Origin: Mytilinidion resinicola | Lineage: Eukaryota; Ascomycota; Dothideomycetes; Mytilinidiales; Mytilinidiaceae | NCBI RefSeq assembly: GCF_010093595.1 | Contig: NW_022985470.1 | Coordinates: 380,506 to 444,505, forward strand | Length of the DNA: 64,000 nt | Reading direction: 5' to 3' | Part shown: positions 56,976 to 64,000 of the stretch, piece by piece | Position numbering within the stretch: the first letter of the stretch is position 1 | How the letters are laid out: the number at the start of each line of letters is the position of its first letter | Notes under the pieces: generated by a model | What the model saw: the letters and a program-made list of their open reading frames with translations, nothing else | Databases searched by the model: none | What the model was told of the DNA's origin: nothing | Position numbers and translations under genes: made by a program

Positions 56976-57737
56976 CAGCGTGGTTAGTAAACCGGCCAAT
57001 CCTCAATCGGATTGACGGTCGGTTTATTAGTATAGACTTTAGATAATCCAATCAATCAAGCCTCTAGCCAATCAAACCTCAAGCGGAGATTGATCCGGTT
57101 GATCCGATTGGTGTGTACAAATCAGAAAGGATATATATGAATCGGAAAGGATGCATACGGTCGTGATTTTTATAGATTTTTATGGGTATAACATCGTCAT
57201 ATAAGCTTTCTACGCCCATGAGGCTACGGATTGCCCCAGAGTAGAGGGCAACGTGAGAGTACCATGGTGGTGAGGTTCTAGGTGAGGGGGGCCTCAGGAT
57301 GTCCCTTGGGAACGTCGGGCGGAGTACCAAAGGGGGGCGCATTTTTGAGGCCTAGAAGACCCAATGATTCGCTTCAAACATAATTCAACCTGTAGAAATC
57401 GATTCCCGTTATCCATTTGAGCTTATCTCGTCATGGTGGAGTGCTAGAGGAGGGGCTGGGGCCGTGGTTAATAAGGCTAGCAATACGTGTTCTCCCGCCT
57501 CCGCCGGCGGAACCTCGGGGCGGCAGAACGCCGTGATTCTATTGGCTCGTTAAGACACAGCGAGGGCCTCAGCGCACAGATCTCTTAGCGCGACCGTATT
57601 CACTCATTTGTCAATCTGGATCAAACCGTTCAAACCAAAATTCTAATCAATCCAATCAATCAAGCTTCATTCCATATATAACAACCCAATCAATCTGCTC
57701 TCTAGTTGAGCCGGCCGCCGGTTTAGTAACCACGCTG
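56976..57737. mobile_element. Non-autonomous hAT-like element (MITE-type, 762 bp)
   Basis: Terminal inverted repeats start CAGCGTGGTTAGTAAACCGG at the left (56976) and end as the reverse complement with one mismatch at the right (57737). An identical 8-bp direct repeat AGGAGAAG flanks the element at 56968-56975 and 57738-57745. The 8-bp duplication and the CAG-type end are hallmarks of hAT. Subterminal regions hold many AATCAATC/CCAATC motifs in both halves, as expected for transposase binding. No transposase frame inside; the 87-codon frame 57342-57079 is unrelated. A CGCCTCCGCCGGCGG stretch lies near 57498. Confidence 0.85.
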
Positions 57738-57745
57738 AGGAGAAG

Positions 57746-58835
57746 GCTTACAGCGTTTGTACTGAGGGGCTATTTCCCCCACAGTATCATGAGGTAGGTT
57801 GGTGTGGGAGAGAGTCCTAGTGCAATGGAGTGGGACTGATAAGGAATCGTGGTGCTGAAGGAGCCGTTATGCAGCTCAGCATGAGAGGCCGATCAATGCA
57901 GGTGAAGGCAGGTCCGCAACTAGTTCAGCCGACGGTATGCAGTCTCATTGGTGGGACGGGCGATGATCTGCGAAGACACGCTGGTGGTCCGCCTTATTTG
58001 TGTGCTGACTCCGCTTAGGCACTTTGCGATCTCCAGGAGATCGCAAATGGCAAATTCGGCGTCACGTGAAAGGGCGCCACCAATCCCAGGGGCCATAAGT
58101 TCTCCGCCCTCATGAATTGAGAATAGCTGTGTGTCGCCCTTTTTCCGTCTTATCTCTTAAGTGACGCGTGCCTCCTAATCGGCCCAAAATCTACCATCCG
58201 AGCCGGCCTTATTGGTGGGCTGACATTCCAACGCCGAAGCGGTTCCTCTTGATGCTGTGGCGCAGTGATGGCGAGTGAATGCAGTTGAAGTGGGGAAAGC
58301 AGGGTTGAGGCTCTGCGCTGATTGATAAGGGATGGAAAATGGATGAATCTTCAAGGATCGCGCTACGTCGTATCGTGGTGAGAGTGAACCACGCTTGTTT
58401 ACCTTATAGTTAGTAGCTAAGCTCTATAAAGCTAGGAGCGATCTAGGTAAGAATGCGCACGTGCCCAGTGCACGTGCCTAACATGCATGTGTCCGACGTG
58501 CACGTCTGGAAGTTGCACCTTTTGGACAACCAGTAAACTCGCAAGGCCACCCTACGCAGCGACAGAGAAGTGTGCACAGACTGTAAATGCAATTCACTGA
58601 TCCGGTTTTTTGTCGATCCCTAAAGGCACCACAAGCGGATATTTACGACCACACACTGTACTTATAAAGCAAGATAGGAGTTGCAGCACACAGTCCATGA
58701 TACATGAGAACTAAGCAGCATCTCGCTATTGCATCACCTCTCTAGCCTTCGCCGTCATAACCGCCCTCAGGTCCAGACATCGGTATCATGCAGATTTAAC
58801 ATAATTTCTGACGCCTCTGCCCGTCGATCTCGCCT
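57746..58835. other. Intergenic with palindrome and CACGTG clusters
   Basis: No supported gene. Contains the 25-base palindrome listed separately and several GCACGTG/GTGCACGT motifs at about 58458-58507. Confidence 0.4.
58023..58047. repeat. Perfect hairpin, 12-base arms
   Basis: Arms TTTGCGATCTCC and GGAGATCGCAAA separated by a single A. No flanking gene that it would obviously serve as terminator for. Confidence 0.6.
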
Positions 58836-59174
58836 TTAGCTCTCCGTCCTCGCCTTCTTCGCCAGTGGCTGACGGTCGTTCTCCTCAGCCTCATCGTCTT
58901 CCCTCTCCCGCTTCTCCGTCACCTTTCTCTCCTTCGCCAGCTGCCTCAACTCCTTCGCCCGCTGATTCTTCTTCTTTCGCTGCTCTGTCCTGATCCTGAC
59001 TACCTCGGCCTTTACGTCCGTAACGTAGTTAGCCAGACATGGCTCCTCGCAGAGCAAGCGAATCCTCGAGAGAGTGTGATTCCGCGTTACATCCATCGCC
59101 ACGACCTCCACCTGGCCGTCTGGCAGCTTTCCGACCGTCTCGTACGTCACCTCTACCATCTCAGGTAACATCAC
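58836..59174 (-). pseudogene. Truncated relative of the F-box-like protein C-terminus
   Basis: Minus-strand frame of 112 codons. The pattern VTYETVGKLPDGQVEVVAMD and a long Lys/Arg/Glu helix (RAKELRQLAKERKVTEKRER) match the layout of the second half of the gene at 48232-49464 (VTYELAGTLPESQAGVVAA, then a basic coiled coil). The frame is closed by TAG just upstream of LPVMLPEM, and further upstream similarity is lost about 30 bases before the probable copia leader. It has no F-box part. A short protein from the Met at 59174 is possible. Confidence 0.6.
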
Positions 59175-59537
59175 TGGCAGCTAGATGCACCCCCTAGTGC
59201 GTAAGAACTAGTGTATTTGATACTGTACTAGAACGCTACTGCTACGCTGCTGCTACGCTCCTGTCACTTCTCCTTGTTTCACCATGTTCCACTCCTACCG
59301 TCTTCCAACTATATAGCCACTCGCTAGAACCTCAATACAACTCATGTCTCCCTCACTGATTCTCCCTTCCTACGCCAGCTACCAGTTATGAGCCCGGAAT
59401 AACGCACGCCGTTCCACATCACTATCCTCCTACGTACATCTATATATACGTTTCCAACGTTTCCAACGAACATTTCCTGGCTAGGAACACGCAATTCATC
59501 AGTATATCGATAATCGTTCATTCGAATAGCTGTCGAT
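59175..59537 (+). other. Leader of the copia element, possible 5' LTR not resolved
   Basis: Expected to contain the 5' LTR end and primer-binding site. TCCTGGCTAGGAAC at about 59478 is a possible primer site (starts TGG), preceded by a CCAACGAACA end. Without the 3' LTR (outside the window) the borders cannot be set. Confidence 0.35.
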
Positions 59538-62279
59538 ATGGAGTCATCATCAATCAAGCTATTATCTACAACTCAGGTCATCTTATCATCCGGACCTGAT
59601 TGGAAGCTATGGATCAATCAAATCCGAACCCTTGCGGAATGCCATCAAATCTGGGAATATATCGATCCGGATTCCGAAAACAGGCCTACAAAGAAAGCGC
59701 CTACCGAGCCAACAATCCAAATGGTGAAAGAAAATGCGCCAGCAGATGCCAGCATCACCATCCTCAACGACGACGAATACAAGACGTACGAACGATTGAC
59801 AAAACAATACACTATCAATGAAAAAGCGCACAACAAGCACGCCACTGCCCTCTACGCGATCCAGACAAAAATCAACGAATCCGTAGTCGTTGCACTACAA
59901 TACTACTACACCGGAAAACCCGTATGCGAATGGCTGCAAATCCTTAGGAACGCTATTGCCCCATCAGATCAAAATCGGAAACTACGAGTCGCTGCGCAGT
60001 ACAACAGGCTACTATCACCACCAAGGAATCAGAACATCGACGTTTGGATGGCTAGTTTCTTACTAGCTTACAACGCTGCCAAGGAAGAGAAACTACCTGA
60101 TGTCTCTGGAGACCGAGCAGTGCACAACTTCCTACACGTAGTATCTACGTTGCAGCCCGAATTCACAACCTACTGGAAACAGAAGGTCCAGAATGCGTTG
60201 GCTAAGAATAAACCACTGCCCACGGTTGAACAACTACACGGAGCCCTGCGCAACGATCGTGACGAGAACGCAATCCAACGAGGAAAGGCCCCATTCACGG
60301 CATTAGCAGCATTCAACACAACGTTCCAAGGAAAATCTCAACAAGATGCATCATCAACATCTACAACAATCCGTGATCGCGAGGTGCCGATGTGCGTATG
60401 CAGGAAACGACATTTCTATAGTAGATGCTACTATCTAAACCCAACAATCAAGCCCTCGTATTTCAAGCTGGTGCCAGAAATGGAACGAGAAATCCAACAG
60501 AAACTAGCCACAAACGAACGGCTACGAACAACCGTACAAAACGCCATCAAGAAGGGCAGTAGCCCTGGCGGACAGCCAGCTACGTTTCCAGCTACGTTTC
60601 CAGCTACGGATCCAGCCACGGATTCCGCCACTACTACGGCTACGGGCCAGAGATTCTCAGGTGCTATCACAAAAGGATCCTACAACGTTTCACAGGAATA
60701 TCATCTACGTGATAGCGTTGTACTCGATTCGGGCACTACCGTGCACGTGATAAACGATGCATCACGATTCATCTCACCAATTCGTCCGCCACCAAAAGGA
60801 GACTTCCTATTCGCAGGAGGAACGCGCCAGCCAATTCTAGGATACGGATCTGCACTTGTTCATTGTACAAACAATGCTGAACTAACCCTAATTGAGGCTG
60901 CCTACTGCCCGGCAATGCAGACGTCTCTTGTAAGCGTCAAAATGCTGAAAAATCGAGGAATCTACTGGTCCAGCGAACACGACAAGTTATACAAGAAAAA
61001 CGGAAACAACATCATCTTCCTGGCGCACGCCATAATGATTCACGACCAATGGGTTCTTGAATACGTGCCACCAGCCCAGCACGCCGCATTTCCAACTACG
61101 GGCATCACTACGGCCCTGGAAACGGCCCTTCCTACGGGCATCACTACGGCCCCGGAAACGGGCATCACTACGGCCCCGGAAACGGCCATCACTACGGCCC
61201 CGGAAACGGCCATCAGCACGGCTCCAAATCGCATCAATCGTCGATCGGCCAAGCAATCAGATAGTACAACAGACGGAATCACCTGGCACCTACGGCTAGG
61301 GCATCCAGGTCCAGAAGCTATGGAGGCCCTAGGAACATCAACGGACGGAGCAATTCTTCGAGGTCCAACAACTGTGGAATGCGAAGCTTGCGCAGTATCA
61401 AAAGCTACAAAAGTAACATCACGGCGACCTGTCACACGCGCGGAACGTCCGTTTGAACGAATTCACATCGATTTCGTGCATATGACAGTAGCATACAACG
61501 AGAACCGGTACAGTGCGCATTTCCTATGCGATCGAACCCGGATGACCTACGTAGATAACTGTACTACTAAGGACGAATTTCCCCGGCTAGTTATTCGATT
61601 TGTGAACTGGGTTAAATGCCGTTATCCTGGATGCCGCATCCAGTTCATCAAAACAGACAATGAATCGTCACTTTCTACAATTGACAGTACTAGGCCCTTG
61701 GCCCAATTCCTATTAGATGAGGGAATCACCGTGGAATCGTCACCACCGCATAATGCAGCACCAAACGGCGCAGCAGAACAATCAGGATACCGGATTGTAA
61801 CAAAGGCCAGGACCGCCTGTATACAGTCTAAACTGCCGGAATCACTATGGCCAGAAACGTTCAAATTCGCTGCCTACGCGATGAACAGGACCCCTAACAA
61901 ACAGTTCAACTGGGCATCACCGTTCGAAGAACTACAACGGTGCCTGGGGTTTCCTAGGCCAGCAAAACCGAACATCTCGCATCTACGCGCGTACGGATGC
62001 AGGGCCTATCCATTGATTCCTAATATTCCAAAATTGGAAAAAATGCAGCCCCGTGCGCACGTAGGATACCTTGTAGGCTATGAAGCTACGAATATCTATC
62101 GCATCTGGATTCCAAGTGAACAAAAAGTTGTACGAACAACAGATGTTACATTTAACGAGAAGGTATTCTACGAGCCACGAACACTAGATCTATCTGCTAG
62201 GCTACGCCAGCCAGTGGAAGAAATCCTGGAGTGTATTATAGTACAGCCCAAGCCCCAGTCACTAGCCACTAGCCAGTGA
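59538..62279 (+). CDS. Copia gag-protease-integrase frame
   Basis: 913 residues. Gag-like region (residues 1-270, WKLWINQIRTLAECHQIWEY onward), then a Cys/His motif of unusual spacing (CVCRKRHFYSRCYYL, about 283-297) in place of the standard CCHC knuckle. Protease active site VVLDSGTTVHVIND lies near 395. The pre-integrase zinc motif WHLRLGHPG is near 578, with CEACAVSK after it. Integrase core: HIDFVHM, FIKTDNESS and SSPPHNAAPNGAAEQSG supply the D, D, E residues. Two Thr/Pro/Ala repeats (PATFPATDPATDS; TTAPET units at 61093-61220) sit between domains. The frame ends at TGA 62277-62279, immediately after a 7-bp tandem duplication. Confidence 0.9.
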   Translation: MESSSIKLLSTTQVILSSGPDWKLWINQIRTLAECHQIWEYIDPDSENRPTKKAPTEPTIQMVKENAPADASITILNDDEYKTYERLTKQYTINEKAHNKHATALYAIQTKINESVVVALQYYYTGKPVCEWLQILRNAIAPSDQNRKLRVAAQYNRLLSPPRNQNIDVWMASFLLAYNAAKEEKLPDVSGDRAVHNFLHVVSTLQPEFTTYWKQKVQNALAKNKPLPTVEQLHGALRNDRDENAIQRGKAPFTALAAFNTTFQGKSQQDASSTSTTIRDREVPMCVCRKRHFYSRCYYLNPTIKPSYFKLVPEMEREIQQKLATNERLRTTVQNAIKKGSSPGGQPATFPATFPATDPATDSATTTATGQRFSGAITKGSYNVSQEYHLRDSVVLDSGTTVHVINDASRFISPIRPPPKGDFLFAGGTRQPILGYGSALVHCTNNAELTLIEAAYCPAMQTSLVSVKMLKNRGIYWSSEHDKLYKKNGNNIIFLAHAIMIHDQWVLEYVPPAQHAAFPTTGITTALETALPTGITTAPETGITTAPETAITTAPETAISTAPNRINRRSAKQSDSTTDGITWHLRLGHPGPEAMEALGTSTDGAILRGPTTVECEACAVSKATKVTSRRPVTRAERPFERIHIDFVHMTVAYNENRYSAHFLCDRTRMTYVDNCTTKDEFPRLVIRFVNWVKCRYPGCRIQFIKTDNESSLSTIDSTRPLAQFLLDEGITVESSPPHNAAPNGAAEQSGYRIVTKARTACIQSKLPESLWPETFKFAAYAMNRTPNKQFNWASPFEELQRCLGFPRPAKPNISHLRAYGCRAYPLIPNIPKLEKMQPRAHVGYLVGYEATNIYRIWIPSEQKVVRTTDVTFNEKVFYEPRTLDLSARLRQPVEEILECIIVQPKPQSLATSQ

Positions 62280-64000
62280 GCTAGTAGAAATCGATGAGGA
62301 AGAAACCAATACGGAAGAATCCGACCCTCTCCTCGAAATTATCAACGTACGGCCCCGTACGTCCAGCACGACGAGCACGCCTAGTACGTCAGATCCAGGT
62401 TCAGATGGAGAACCTACACGGGAATCAACTACACGAGAAACTACGGTTGATCCGTATATTACCCCGGATCCTACCACGGATTCTACCACGGATTCTGCCC
62501 CGGATTCTGCCCTAAACACGGCCCTAGATCTAGCCCCAGATACGGCCACGGCACCCCGTTCTCGTAGGGAACAAACAGCAGTAAACTACAACATCAATCA
62601 ACTGTCCTACGCATCAGCAAATCCAAATCGCGTACGGGGCAGGAACAACAACGCGGCGATGAATGCAATGCACGCATTACTACAAGAACCACACGGGTTC
62701 TTTCACGCCGCATTCCATGCCACTAGCAAGCAACAGAGCCAGCTACACCGTGATGAGATTCCACCTCCGCCACGATTTTGGAAGGATCTAGGAAGCCACA
62801 AATACGGAAAGGAATTCGAGCTAGCAGCCGCGGCCGAATATACAACCCTAGTGAATCGCAATACGTTCGAATATACGGATAGAAATACAGTTCCAATCTC
62901 AAATCGTCCAATTCCACTAATGTGGGTTTTTTCGTACAAATTCGACAATAACGGATTCCTCAATACGTTCAAAGCACGCCTAGTTGTTAGGGGCGATCTA
63001 CAAGCTGCGAGCGAAAAGGATACGTACGCGGCAACACTGGCAGCACGTGCATTCCGATGCGTAATGGCCCTAGTTGCGGCATTCGATCTAGATACCTGGC
63101 AAGCAGATGCTTCCTCAGCATTTACAAATAGCCACCTAGATGAAATTGTATACGTAGATTGCCCGGAAGGATTTGTACGGCCAGGGCAATGTCTCCTACT
63201 GCTACGGGCACTCTATGGCCTACGGCGTTCACCAGTTCTCTGGTTCAACCATCTCACAACGACCCTCACGAAATTCGGGCTGCATCAGGTTCCTGACGAA
63301 GACTGCCTCTGGGCATCAGACGAACTAGTAGTGTTCTTCTACGTTGATGACATCGTGGCATGCGCACGGAAAGAGAACAGCCAGAAACTCCAGGAACTAC
63401 GGGCCTATCTACTGGCTACGTACGAGATGAAGGAATTCCATGATTTAGAATGGTTCCTAGGAATCCGTATTATACGGGACCGAGAGAATCGAAAGCTATG
63501 GCTGTGCCAGGACTCCCAAATTTCCAAAATCGCAACCCAGCATAATCTAGATACGTATAGAAACGTATACACGCCACTAGCTACTACAAGACTAGTCCCG
63601 AATAGAGAACAAGCAACAACTGGAGAAATACACCGATACCAACGGAAAATCGGATCCGTAGGACATCCGTCCGTGATGACACGGCCTGACGTTTCATTTG
63701 CAGTTTCTCAACTAGCAAAATTCCTCACAAACCCAGCCCCGGAACACGAACAGGCGGCAGATCAGTTAATTGCCTATCTATTCCAAACGAGATACCTAGC
63801 AATTGAATACAGTAGCACAAACGGCACGGGTACGGGCCCGGAAACACCAGCGATTGTACGAGCAAGCGATGCATCATTTGCCGATGATCCTGAAACAAGA
63901 CATTCCTCAGAGGGATACGTTTTCAAACTATTCGGCGGGCCTATTGACTGGAAAGCAACACGGCAGAAATCCGTCACTAAATCGTCCACGGAAGCCGAGC
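62266..64000 (+). CDS. Copia reverse transcriptase / RNase H frame (partial)
   Basis: Open in the +1 frame from 62266 to the window end, without its own start codon near the beginning. After an acidic and Thr/Pro linker the copia RT starts at PLMWVFSYKFDNNGFLNTFK (about 62910), then WQADASSAFTNSHLDEIVYV, LRALYGLRRSPVLWF and the active-site YVDDIVACA (about 63340). RNase H begins with RASDASFADDPETRHSSEGY and the window ends inside KSVTKSSTEAE, where the next catalytic residue is expected. Catalytic residues seen are intact. Confidence 0.88.

Larger units (their letters stand above)
59538..64000 (+). mobile_element. Ty1/copia LTR retrotransposon, 3' end outside window
   Basis: Domain order gag, protease, integrase, reverse transcriptase, RNase H is that of the copia superfamily. 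The coding region is nearly intact; one frame break at 62261-62279 separates integrase from reverse transcriptase. The right LTR is beyond the window. Confidence 0.93.

Noticed and set aside
1..64000. CRISPR array, rRNA or tRNA genes
   Set aside because: No regularly spaced repeat, no rRNA-like stretch and no convincing cloverleaf was recognised by eye; a tRNAscan run would be needed to exclude tRNAs.

Overview
The window is nuclear DNA of a filamentous ascomycete (Pezizomycotina). Coding sequences are split by short introns of about 42-150 bp with GTRNGY-type donors and CTAAC/CTRAY branch points. Typical families are present: CFEM, HET, Zn2Cys6 factors, DUF7708, DUF7025/AAA, 3CxxC zinc finger, GRDP-like protein and a Ty1/copia element. 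I cannot name a genus. Exon boundaries were read by hand from splice signals and frame continuity; nothing was aligned to a database.

Layout. 0-8 kb: an unknown acidic protein with a frame switch, a secreted CFEM protein (minus) and a glycine-rich GRDP-like protein (minus). 8.9-13.2 kb: a complete five-exon 5-oxoprolinase (glutathione cycle) whose first intron appears to be GC-AG. 14.3-15.3 kb: three diverged tandem copies of a small Cys-rich cassette plus one exon with a hydrophobic tail, two copies carrying stops. 15.6-16.8 kb: a ketopantoate-reductase family enzyme. 17.4-18.7 kb: an unknown Cys-rich protein. 20.2-23.4 kb: a long HET-domain protein. 23.5-25.6 kb: decayed genes, including a membrane-protein remnant and an ankyrin-repeat pseudogene.

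26-41 kb is the most organised part. A small membrane protein is followed by a Zn2Cys6 regulator and a DHA14-type MFS exporter on the same strand. CGG-rich near-palindromes lie upstream of both. Next come a truncated HET fragment, then a second Zn2Cys6 regulator transcribed divergently from a full-size ABCB (P-glycoprotein-like) transporter. This looks like two regulator-exporter modules side by side, with no biosynthetic enzyme inside the window.

41.7-47.4 kb: an AAA+ ATPase (DUF7025 type) and a DUF7708 protein transcribed divergently. 48.2-49.5 kb: an F-box-like protein interrupted by one in-frame TGA; a truncated relative of its C-terminal half lies at 58.8-59.2 kb. 50.15-51.55 kb: a Tc1/mariner element with 38-bp inverted repeats and a 580-bp assembly gap. 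52.5-54.6 kb: a BTB-like protein with long Glu/Ala and Lys/Gly repeats. 55.0-55.5 kb: a 3CxxC zinc-finger protein. 56.98-57.74 kb: a non-autonomous hAT-like element with a perfect 8-bp target duplication. From 59.5 kb to the window edge: a Ty1/copia element whose gag-pol frame is broken between integrase and reverse transcriptase by a 7-bp tandem duplication; its 3' end lies outside the window.

No rRNA, convincing tRNA or CRISPR array was seen. Several broken genes carry single stops that a C-to-T change would explain, which would fit mild repeat-induced point mutation, but this was not tested statistically.
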